Origin: Psychrosphaera ytuae
GTDB taxonomy: Bacteria > Pseudomonadota > Gammaproteobacteria > Enterobacterales > Alteromonadaceae
Direction: 5' to 3'
DNA length: 64,000 nucleotides
Assembly (NCBI RefSeq): GCF_017638545.1
Contig: NZ_CP072110.1
Location: forward strand, 930,001-994,000
Shown: piece after piece, positions 27,803 to 35,125 of the stretch
Layout of the letters: each line of letters opens with the position of its first letter
Numbering within the stretch: position 1 is the stretch's first letter
Program-made: the position numbers and the translations under genes
Notes under the pieces: model-generated
What the model was told of the DNA's origin: nothing
What the model saw: the letters and a program-made list of their open reading frames with translations, nothing else
The model's database searches: none

Positions 27803-28043
27803 AATGACCTTCCTTAATATGAGTCAGCAAGCAACACTTCCTAACTACGATGCTCACCGGTCTTTTATTTGATTGAACTGTGTTAACAACACAGATGTAC
27901 GCAATCATTTAGTGTTTACCATTTTTCGATTTTCGCAACTTATTTGGTAACTAAAAAACCGTCTAAAGGACACAAAAATTTAATTAGAGTAATTGTCCAA
28001 ATTTAAGCTTGACAAACTAAGTGATTAAAGCAAAAGTAAAAAT
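27803..28043. other. AT-rich divergent intergenic region
   Basis: This stretch separates the lipoprotein gene (minus) from the threonine leader (plus). A perfect TTGACA lies at 28009-28014, but no convincing -10 box sits at a usual distance before the leader start, so I do not assign the thr promoter. Nothing else was recognised. Confidence 0.4.
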
Positions 28044-28118
28044 ATGAAATTTGCAAATGCAACAATCAACCGAATTACCACCACCACGACCACCACGGTC
28101 ATGGCGGCGGATTTTTAG
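28044..28118 (+). CDS. thrL: thr operon leader peptide
   Basis: A 24-codon frame begins with ATG at 28044 and ends with TAG at 28116-28118. It has seven consecutive Thr codons (28077-28097), one more Thr codon and two Ile codons. It is followed within 20 nt by an intrinsic terminator and then thrA. This is the arrangement of the Escherichia coli thrL leader, where stalling of the ribosome at Thr and Ile codons controls the attenuator. Its amino acid sequence otherwise differs from that of E. coli. Confidence 0.9.
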   Translation: MKFANATINRITTTTTTTVMAADF

Positions 28119-28137
28119 TACCTAAGATCAATCAATT

Positions 28138-28171
28138 AAGCCCGCTTCCTTATCGAATTGCGGGCTTTTTT
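28138..28171 (+). terminator. thr operon attenuator
   Basis: An 8-bp perfect stem (AAGCCCGC, 28138-28145, with 28160-28167) and a 14-nt loop are followed by a T-run to 28171. It stands 20 nt after the leader peptide and 46 nt before thrA. By the known mechanism it terminates transcription when Thr-tRNA and Ile-tRNA are plentiful. Confidence 0.88.
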
Positions 28172-28217
28172 GTTTCAGGACTTTGCAATTTGATCGGTAA
28201 GCAACACCGGAGAAGAT

Positions 28218-30785
28218 ATGAAAGTAATGAAATTTGGCGGCTCGTCACTTGCGAATGACGGCATGGTCGAAAAAGTAGTAAAAATAATCGCAGAGCAATC
28301 GGGTCCTAGTGCAATTGTGTGCTCTGCACCTGCAGGTGTAACGAACCGCTTAGTAGAAGCAGTAGATACAGCAGTAGCTAATAAACAGTGGTCCGCTCCT
28401 ATTTCGCAAATCTTATCTATTTTTAATGAGTTACATAGCGGATGTGTACAACGTTTTGAGATAAAAAAACAAACACAACTCAGTGATCGTTTAAATGAGA
28501 TAAATACAGAGTTAGAAAAATACCACAAGTGGTTGTCTGACCGCTGCCAAGGTGTTGCCCTGTTGGGCGCTTGTCCTGACAAAATCAAAGCGCAAATATA
28601 CACAAGTGGTGAGCAGCTAATGGCTAAGTTACTGCAATTGTATTTACAAGCGTTTTTGCAAAAACAAGTGGGGAGATTAAACCCCGCCCAGTTTTTGATT
28701 TCAGAGAGCGATGATTACCTCAATGCCGTAATTCATATTCCTCACAGTCAAAAACTAGCAAAATCACAGTGGCAGTCAAAACTCGCTCAAGCACGCACAA
28801 ATGCATCTGCGCCGTCCATCTGGGTCATGCCGGGTTACTCTGGCGTCAATGAAAACGGTGAAGTCGTCGCCTTTGGTCGCAATGGCTCTGATTATTCAGC
28901 AACAGCTCTCGCAGCTTGCCTAAACGCTGAGTCCTGTGAAATATGGACTGATGTAAATGGGATATACAACTCTGACCCTCGCTTAGTTAAACAGGCATCT
29001 GTCCTTGCCTATTTAAGTTACGAAGAGGCGATGGAACTCTCTTATTTTGGTGCAAAAGTACTACACCCTAAGACCATCGCACCTGTGGCTCAGTTTCACA
29101 TTCCTTGTATCATCAAAAACACCAACAACCCGAGTGCCAGTGGCACCGTAGTGTCGAACCAAGATAATCAAAAGGCCCAAACTTTAGAGTCTGAAAAATC
29201 CTCTAAGGCAACTCGTCCAGTATTGGTCAAAGCCATCTCAAACTTAGATCACCAATGCATGTTTGATATTTCTGGTCCGGCAATGAAAGGTATGGTTGGT
29301 ATGGCGAGCCGCATAATGGCGACGGTAGCCCAAACAGGTAGCTCAATGTCACTAATTACGCAGAGCTCCTCAGAATTTAGTTTGTCTTTTTGTGTTGATG
29401 AAGCGGTTGCCGACAAAGTTAAAAAAGCATTAGATAAAGAGTTTAGATTAGAATTAAGTAACCGATTGTTAGCCCCTATTCGCTGGCAGAAATCATTGAG
29501 TATCTTGTCAGTGATTGGTGACGGTATGAAGACCAATCGTGGTATTGCAGCTAAGTTTTTTGAGGCCTTAACTCATGCCAACGTGAATATTATCGCCATT
29601 GCTCAAGGATCATCTGAACGCTCAATTTCTGCAGTAATTAAAACCACCGAAGCCGGTGTCGGGTTAAGTGCTAGCCATGCTGCGTTCTTTATTTCACAAC
29701 ATCCTATTGAAGTTATTTTGGTTGGCTCTGGTAATGTTGGTAACGCCCTGTTGCAACAAATAAAACAACAGCAACAACGCCTTAAACAAAAAGGTGTAAA
29801 CCTGTCAGTTTGTGGTATCGCTAATTCACAAAAAGCCCTGCTCAACAAAGATGGAATTGATTTATCTCAATGGCAACATTTATTTGAATCCAACGCTCAG
29901 CCCTACCAAGGAAGCGAGTTGGTGACATGGGCCAAAAAACAGCCGTTTGTTAATCCCGTTTTTGTTGACTGTACGGCCAGTGATGTAGTTCCTAAGCTTT
30001 ATTTAGAAGCGCTGTCGTTGGGTTGCCATGTCGTTACACCTAATAAAAAAGCCAATACTCAGTCTTTGTCGTTTTATAACAAACTTCAGAACGTGGCATT
30101 GAGTCACCACCGTCAATATTTATACGAGACAACGGTTGGTGCTGGACTACCCGTAATTGATAATCTCAAAAAGCTGCAACATGCAGGTGATGAGGTAATT
30201 GCATTTAACGGTATTCTGTCTGGGTCTTTGTCGTTTATTTTGGGCCTGTTGGACGAAGGAAAACCGTTTTCTGAAGCGACCAAAGAAGCCAAAGAAAAAT
30301 GCTTTACCGAACCCGACCCTCGTGATGATTTAAGTGGTATGGATGTCGCACGCAAAGTATTGATTTTGGCTCGAGAAATGGGACTAGACCTAGAAATGTC
30401 AGACATTGAGCTGGAGTCATTATTACCAGAACAGTTTGACGCAAGTGGCAGTATCGAAACATTTATGAATAATCTCCCGCAGGTCGATAACGCAATTTCG
30501 ACGGTTGTCTCTAAAGCAAGAGACCAAGGCAAAGTATTGCGCTATGTCGGCGAAATCACCAACAGCGAAGATGGTCCACGCGCTCGTGTGTGTCTAAAAG
30601 CAGTGGGACCGCATGATCCACTGTATAGCGTAAAAGGTGGAGAAAACGCATTAGCCTTTACGACTCTGTATTATCAACCTATTCCTTATGTCATCCGCGG
30701 CTATGGTGCAGGTAATGAAGTTACGGCGGCGGGTATTTTTTCTGACATTTTAAAAACTCAGAATTGGCAAAAAGAGGTACATTAA
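28218..30785 (+). CDS. thrA: Bifunctional aspartokinase I / homoserine dehydrogenase I
   Basis: The 855-residue enzyme performs the first and third steps from aspartate to threonine. The N-terminal aspartokinase domain opens with KFGGSS and contains FGRNGSDYSATALA; a regulatory ACT pair lies at about 320-470. The homoserine dehydrogenase domain has the nucleotide-binding motif VGSGNVGNAL (about 499-508), TPNKKANT, GILSGSLSFIL and EPDPRDDLSGMDVARK. E. coli ThrA has 820 residues, so this one is slightly longer. GGAG stands 6 nt before the ATG. It heads thrABC; its stop overlaps the thrB start by 1 nt. Expression should be set by the leader and attenuator upstream. Threonine feedback is expected from the family. 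Confidence 0.97.
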   Translation: MKVMKFGGSSLANDGMVEKVVKIIAEQSGPSAIVCSAPAGVTNRLVEAVDTAVANKQWSAPISQILSIFNELHSGCVQRFEIKKQTQLSDRLNEINTELEKYHKWLSDRCQGVALLGACPDKIKAQIYTSGEQLMAKLLQLYLQAFLQKQVGRLNPAQFLISESDDYLNAVIHIPHSQKLAKSQWQSKLAQARTNASAPSIWVMPGYSGVNENGEVVAFGRNGSDYSATALAACLNAESCEIWTDVNGIYNSDPRLVKQASVLAYLSYEEAMELSYFGAKVLHPKTIAPVAQFHIPCIIKNTNNPSASGTVVSNQDNQKAQTLESEKSSKATRPVLVKAISNLDHQCMFDISGPAMKGMVGMASRIMATVAQTGSSMSLITQSSSEFSLSFCVDEAVADKVKKALDKEFRLELSNRLLAPIRWQKSLSILSVIGDGMKTNRGIAAKFFEALTHANVNIIAIAQGSSERSISAVIKTTEAGVGLSASHAAFFISQHPIEVILVGSGNVGNALLQQIKQQQQRLKQKGVNLSVCGIANSQKALLNKDGIDLSQWQHLFESNAQPYQGSELVTWAKKQPFVNPVFVDCTASDVVPKLYLEALSLGCHVVTPNKKANTQSLSFYNKLQNVALSHHRQYLYETTVGAGLPVIDNLKKLQHAGDEVIAFNGILSGSLSFILGLLDEGKPFSEATKEAKEKCFTEPDPRDDLSGMDVARKVLILAREMGLDLEMSDIELESLLPEQFDASGSIETFMNNLPQVDNAISTVVSKARDQGKVLRYVGEITNSEDGPRARVCLKAVGPHDPLYSVKGGENALAFTTLYYQPIPYVIRGYGAGNEVTAAGIFSDILKTQNWQKEVH

Positions 30786-31780
30786 TGGTGGTTTCTGTTT
30801 ATGCCCCAGCGTCGATTGGTAATGTCAGTGTTGGTTTTGATTTGTTAGGTGCGGCAATTCAACCCATAACTGGAGAGCTGTTGGGTGATGTCGTTCATGT
30901 TAAGGTATGTCACCCTTTACCGAGTCATCAAGTTGATAACACTCAAACTCACCAAGTCAGTTTGTTAATTAACGGCCCATTTGCGGACAAATTACCAGTA
31001 GAAGCTGAACAAAACATTGTTGTCATGTGCGCTCGATACTTTTTGGAGCAAGTCACCAAACAGCCATACCAACTTGAGCTTGCCTTGGACAAGAACCTGC
31101 CAGTTGGCAGTGGCCTAGGCTCTAGCGCAAGTTCAGTCGTAGCGACCTTAAAGGCACTTAATCTTGCATTTGACGATGTACTTTGCAACTCAGACTTGCT
31201 CAAACTGATGGGCGAATTTGAAGGTAAAATTAGTGGAGAAATTCACTATGACAATGTTGCCCCGAGCTTTTTAGGTGGTTTGCAGCTGATGTTGACAGAT
31301 CTTGAAGAAGTCAGCTCTTCTATACCTGCAATCCCTAATTGGTACTGGATTGTTGCTTATTCTGGCCATTCTTTGTCGACCAAAACCATGCGGTCGTTGC
31401 TGCCAAAACAGTGCGCTTTACAGACTAGTTTAGAAGCGATGCAACGCCTCGCTCAATTTGTCCATGCAAGCCATAGCGGAAATGCGGAAATGGCCGCCAA
31501 AGCATTGGTGGACGTTATCGCAGAGCCTGCCCGTGCCGAAGCAATTCCTGGTTTTGTTAATGCCAAACAAGCATTACAAAACATCGGCGTCCTAGCCTCT
31601 GGAATTTCTGGTAGTGGCCCAACTCTCTTTGCCGTTACCGACAACCTTGCTCTAGCTGAAGAGGCACAAACATACCTAGAGCAAAATTACGTAGAGAGCC
31701 AGCTAAGTGGTTTTTCACACATTTGTAAAATAGATAATCAAGGCTGCAGATCAATAGATACTGCAGATCAAAAGGAGTAA
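30785..31780 (+). CDS. thrB: Homoserine kinase
   Basis: The 331-residue protein belongs to the GHMP kinase family and phosphorylates homoserine in threonine synthesis. The ATP-binding motif PVGSGLGSSASS is at about 106-117, and the third conserved motif is ASGISGSGPTLFAV. I chose the ATG at 30785-30787, which overlaps the thrA stop by 1 nt and has AGAGG before it; the open frame could begin at an earlier TTG inside thrA, which is unlikely. It is slightly longer than E. coli ThrB (310). Confidence 0.96.
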   Translation: MVVSVYAPASIGNVSVGFDLLGAAIQPITGELLGDVVHVKVCHPLPSHQVDNTQTHQVSLLINGPFADKLPVEAEQNIVVMCARYFLEQVTKQPYQLELALDKNLPVGSGLGSSASSVVATLKALNLAFDDVLCNSDLLKLMGEFEGKISGEIHYDNVAPSFLGGLQLMLTDLEEVSSSIPAIPNWYWIVAYSGHSLSTKTMRSLLPKQCALQTSLEAMQRLAQFVHASHSGNAEMAAKALVDVIAEPARAEAIPGFVNAKQALQNIGVLASGISGSGPTLFAVTDNLALAEEAQTYLEQNYVESQLSGFSHICKIDNQGCRSIDTADQKE

Positions 31781-31782
31781 TG

Positions 31783-33126
31783 ATGCAGCTTTATAACTTG
31801 AAACACCCAGACCAGGTGGTCTCATTTAAAGAAGCGTCGATCAAAGGTCTGGGTAAAGACCGAGGACTGTTTTTTCCAACTCACATACCGCAATTAGACC
31901 AAATCGACGAACTTTTGCAGTTGGACTTTTTAACTCGATGCGAACGAGTCGTTTCAGCTTGGATTGGTGATGAATTTGAGCCCGTGATAATTCGCCAAAT
32001 GGTCGAGCGCGCCTTTGTATTTGACGCACCGCTCGTCAAGGTCAAAGATGGCTTACACAGTCTAGAATTGTTTCACGGTCCAACCTTGGCTTTCAAAGAC
32101 TTTGGCGCCCGTTTTATGGCCCAGGTATTAAGTCGAATTGCTTCTGAAAATATCGCAGATGGAACGCCTGACGATCCAAACAAAAGCACCAATAAAATGA
32201 CCATCCTAACCGCAACTTCAGGTGATACCGGAGCTGCAGTGGCCGATGCGTTTTACCAAATCGATAACATAGACGTGGTTGTCTTATACCCTGATGGCAA
32301 AATATCTGAGGCGCAAAAACGACTATTTACAACCCTTGGAGACAACATTTCGGCGGTAGCTATTAAGTCTGATTTTGATGCTTGTCAGCGCCTAGTGAAA
32401 TTGGCCTTTGAAGATGCAGATATCAATGATGAACTTGGTTTAAACTCTGCAAACTCTATTAATATATCTCGTTTACTAGCCCAAATCTGTTATTACTTTG
32501 AGGCCGTTGCGCAATTTGTTCAGCAACAAGGGCCAGGGTTCGTTCTATCAAATGAGACCGCGCCGGTGATTTCAGTACCGAGTGGTAATTTTGGCAATTT
32601 AACCGCAGGCTTGTTTGCAAAGGCTATGGGGCTTCCTATTAAGCACTTTATTGCCGCGACCAACAGCAATGATACAGTACCTCGATACCTAAATGGCCAA
32701 AACTGGCAGGTCAATCCAACCGTAGCAACTATGTCCAATGCCATGGACGTTTCAGACCCGAGTAACTGGCCTCGTGTTGAAGCGATATTTGAAAAAATGG
32801 GCTGGTCCCTTGATCAATTAAAAGGTATCTCTATCAATGAAGCTCAAACTCAAGCCGCTCTTTTGGCACTAACAGAACATGGATATATGGCGGAGCCTCA
32901 TGCCGCGGTTGCTTTTGATGCAATTCGACAATTGGTAGGCGATAGTGAAAACGCGATCTTTTTGGCGACCGCTCATCCAGCTAAATTTAAAGAGGTCGTT
33001 GAGTCTGTGTTAAAAACACCTGTTAAGATGCCTGAAAAGTTGCGATTAGCGATGGAGCTAGAAAGTCATTTTGAGCACTGCGAAGATGACTTCCCCGCTC
33101 TAAAATCTCTACTGTTAAAACATTAA
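31783..33126 (+). CDS. thrC: Threonine synthase
   Basis: The 447-residue enzyme converts O-phosphohomoserine to threonine with pyridoxal phosphate. The cofactor lysine is K105 in LAFKDFGARF, and TATSGDTGAA is the phosphate-binding loop. Two ATG codons stand side by side at 31780 and 31783. I prefer the second because AAGGAG lies 5 nt before it and the protein then begins MQLYNLKHPDQVVSF, like the E. coli enzyme. It ends the threonine operon. No T-run terminator for the plus strand was found after it. Confidence 0.96.
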   Translation: MQLYNLKHPDQVVSFKEASIKGLGKDRGLFFPTHIPQLDQIDELLQLDFLTRCERVVSAWIGDEFEPVIIRQMVERAFVFDAPLVKVKDGLHSLELFHGPTLAFKDFGARFMAQVLSRIASENIADGTPDDPNKSTNKMTILTATSGDTGAAVADAFYQIDNIDVVVLYPDGKISEAQKRLFTTLGDNISAVAIKSDFDACQRLVKLAFEDADINDELGLNSANSINISRLLAQICYYFEAVAQFVQQQGPGFVLSNETAPVISVPSGNFGNLTAGLFAKAMGLPIKHFIAATNSNDTVPRYLNGQNWQVNPTVATMSNAMDVSDPSNWPRVEAIFEKMGWSLDQLKGISINEAQTQAALLALTEHGYMAEPHAAVAFDAIRQLVGDSENAIFLATAHPAKFKEVVESVLKTPVKMPEKLRLAMELESHFEHCEDDFPALKSLLLKH

Positions 33127-33135
33127 ACTTGGTAC

Positions 33136-33165
33136 AAAAAAAGGCCGCTCACTATTTGAGCGGCC
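33136..33165 (-). terminator. Minus-oriented intrinsic terminator downstream of thrC
   Basis: A perfect 9-bp stem (GGCCGCTCA, 33143-33151, with 33157-33165) has seven A to its left, so the T-run exists only on the minus strand. The plus strand continues ATCACATCC. It could still weakly stop thrC transcription, but its design fits a minus-strand transcript, for which no gene exists. Confidence 0.7.
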
Positions 33166-33194
33166 ATCACATCCATGTGACTCGTCGTTCCTGT
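33136..33194 (-). ncRNA. Candidate small RNA antisense to the thrC 3' flank
   Basis: A promoter-like pair at 33201-33228 and the minus-strand terminator at 33136-33165 frame a transcript of about 58 nt. It contains a small palindrome (33167-33180, TCACAT-CC-ATGTGA) and the terminator stem with seven U. No reading frame is present. The length is short for a trans-acting RNA, so it may instead be a protective antisense transcript or an artefact. Confidence 0.35.
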
Positions 33195-33439
33195 TTTATC
33201 AGTATATTTTCCTTTTTAAATCAATCAATAACTGGATATAAATACACGTATAAAAAAGACACTCCAATAGTCTATTTTTGCGCCATAATATAGATGAAAT
33301 ACTTCGTCTTGCGTTTCATACCGTTCATCACATGTCGTGTTTTAATACGTATTCACAAGACAATAATTGGTGTAATCTTAGAAAGTACACTTTTCGGTTT
33401 ACACTGTTACCGATGGATTATAGAAAAACAGGGACAACC
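33195..33439. other. Intergenic region before the WYL regulator
   Basis: Besides the promoter above, the stretch has the direct repeat TACACT twice, 14 nt apart (33385-33405), shortly before the regulator start. This could be an operator for autoregulation, but that is a guess. An open frame extends upstream through this region without a good start or ribosome-binding site. Confidence 0.3.
33201..33228 (-). promoter_or_regulatory. Promoter-like sequence for the minus-strand RNA candidate
   Basis: On the minus strand TTGATT (33223-33228) and TATACT (33201-33206) are separated by 16 bp. The -10 box differs from the consensus at one position. Start would be near 33193. Confidence 0.45.
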
Positions 33440-34309
33440 ATGCCTAATTCTGGAAACTCTTATAAATTTGACTTATTGATGCGACTTCGTTTGATCGAAG
33501 TTGTTGCTCTATGGGAAGGAAAAATCAACAGTCACCACTTGATGAACGCTTTTGGAATTCAGCGTCAACAAGCCTCTCGCGATATTTCCAAATACCGAAC
33601 TGAAGTTGCACCTAATAACTTAGAATACTGTCATCGCCAAAAGGCGTATATTCCTACCCGCAAGTTTAAGCCGATGTTGACGTACGGCCAGGCGGACGAA
33701 TATCTACAACTTCCGCTTCACAACTATATGCTAGAAGCGTCTTTGTCACGCCTAAACTCAGCCGACACACACACTTATGGCTCTCCTGTGCCTAATCGAC
33801 ATATTGAGCCTGAGGTCTTACGCGCGCTAATTCAAGCCTGTGAGCACAATCACCGACTGGAAGTTGACTATCGTTCGGTGAACGATCCACAGCCTGATGG
33901 CCGAGTGATCTGTCCGCATTCTATTGTATATGCAGCGAATCGTTGGCACGTACGAGCTTACTGCGAGAAAAATCAGGAGTTCAGGGATTTTGTACTGACA
34001 AGATTTTTTGGTAAGCCAGAAAAAGAGCGTGGCACTGCCCAGTTTAAGCGTGAGCACGACAAACTTTGGAACACTAAAGTCACTGCGGTTATTACACCAG
34101 ATCAGCGTCTGAGCGCTGAACAGCAGTTTGTTATTGAGCACGACTACAGTATGAAAAAAGGTAAGCTAGAGATCGAAGTTCGCGCTTGTCTACTTGGATA
34201 TTTGTTGCAAGAACTGCGGATTGATGGACATTCAATACACGCAGATCCAAAAGCACAACAAGTCATAGTACAGAACATTGATGACCTTAAGCCGTATCTG
34301 TTTAGTTAA
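33440..34309 (+). CDS. WYL-domain transcriptional regulator (BrxR/CapW/PafC-like architecture)
   Basis: I chose the ATG at 33440, preceded by GGGA at 5 nt; the frame is open further upstream but an earlier ATG at 33413 has no ribosome-binding site. The 289-residue protein has an N-terminal winged helix (about 12-75: RLRLIEVVALWEGKINSHHL then FGIQRQQASRDISKY), a WYL domain (about 125-205: HSIVYAANRWHVRAYC then FRDFVLTRF) and a C-terminal extension. WYL domains usually sense nucleic acid or small ligands. This length and layout match the BrxR/CapW group that represses phage-defence operons, yet no defence gene is adjacent. Target and ligand are unknown. Confidence 0.75.
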   Translation: MPNSGNSYKFDLLMRLRLIEVVALWEGKINSHHLMNAFGIQRQQASRDISKYRTEVAPNNLEYCHRQKAYIPTRKFKPMLTYGQADEYLQLPLHNYMLEASLSRLNSADTHTYGSPVPNRHIEPEVLRALIQACEHNHRLEVDYRSVNDPQPDGRVICPHSIVYAANRWHVRAYCEKNQEFRDFVLTRFFGKPEKERGTAQFKREHDKLWNTKVTAVITPDQRLSAEQQFVIEHDYSMKKGKLEIEVRACLLGYLLQELRIDGHSIHADPKAQQVIVQNIDDLKPYLFS

Positions 34310-34337
34310 TTCAACAAGAGTCGACGAACAAGTAAAC

Positions 34338-34367
34338 AAAAAGGAGTAACACAGTTACTCCTTTTTT
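34338..34367. terminator. Bidirectional terminator between the WYL regulator and piuC
   Basis: A 13-bp perfect inverted repeat (34338-34350 with 34354-34366) with a 3-nt loop runs from A5 to T6. It serves both convergent genes. Confidence 0.85.
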
Positions 34368-34398
34368 AATGTTAATAGACTTTAATACAACCTAACCA

Positions 34399-35097
34399 CT
34401 ATCCTACCTGTGCGTGTTGCCTGACTAAATTGTGATAAACATGGTGTAAGTTATCAAGATGTTCTCTTGAAGTATTACCTTCTGCTATCAAGGCTTGAAT
34501 TGTTTGGTCTAAGTTATACAACGACTGCCTTGTCGTCACATCACTAACCATACTTTGCAGCCAAGTTATTGCGGCAATTCGAGTCCCTTTAGTCACTGGT
34601 GTTACTCGATGCAGGCTACTAGACGGATACATAACTGCATATCCGGCGGGTAATTTGACAGTTTGTTCGCCAAACTCTGTTTTAATTATTAGTTCGCCCC
34701 CTTCATACTCATCGGGGTTCGACAAAAATAACGTCATCGACACATCACTTCGAAGTACTTCATTATTCGATATACCATTTATAGACGGCATTCGCATAAT
34801 GGCAGCATCGACGTGAAACCCGTAGTGTTCGGACTCGGTGTAGCGATTAAAACACGGAGGGAAAATTTTATGAGGCAAAGCGGACGATACAAACTTAGCC
34901 GTCGAGCCAATTCGGGCTAGAACATCGTTCGCCAATTGGCGAACGATATCATCTTCTGGGTTTGCTTGATGGTTGTTCTTTACAGATGCAGCCATTCCCA
35001 TCGCGGTTTGCGTACCATTATCCCAACTCGCCTTTGCAAGGTTTTCAAGATAAATGGCTACGTCAGATTCTGACAGTAACTGCTCAACAACAACCAT
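34399..35097 (-). CDS. piuC: PKHD-type Fe(II)/2-oxoglutarate hydroxylase (PiuC/YbiX family)
   Basis: The 232-residue protein shows the family's iron-binding residues H95 and D97 (in HYGFHVDAAI) and H163 (in SSLHRVTPVTKG), and R173 for 2-oxoglutarate. Its length equals the usual 225-230. PiuC/YbiX proteins are commonly encoded next to catecholate TonB receptors and induced by iron starvation; their substrate is not established. Here it follows the receptor gene by 28 nt on the same strand and should share its Fur control. Confidence 0.92.
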   Translation of the reverse strand: MVVVEQLLSESDVAIYLENLAKASWDNGTQTAMGMAASVKNNHQANPEDDIVRQLANDVLARIGSTAKFVSSALPHKIFPPCFNRYTESEHYGFHVDAAIMRMPSINGISNNEVLRSDVSMTLFLSNPDEYEGGELIIKTEFGEQTVKLPAGYAVMYPSSSLHRVTPVTKGTRIAAITWLQSMVSDVTTRQSLYNLDQTIQALIAEGNTSREHLDNLHHVYHNLVRQHAQVG

Positions 35098-35125
35098 AGT
35101 TTGCCCTTAATATGTCTAGTCTAAA

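Noticed and set aside
28175..28603. Minus-strand frame opposite the start of thrA
   Set aside because: thrA is unmistakable on the plus strand; the antisense frame has no start signal or family match.
33278..33439. Upstream extension of the WYL regulator
   Set aside because: The extra 54 residues show no domain, the early starts lack ribosome-binding sites, and they contain promoter-like DNA.
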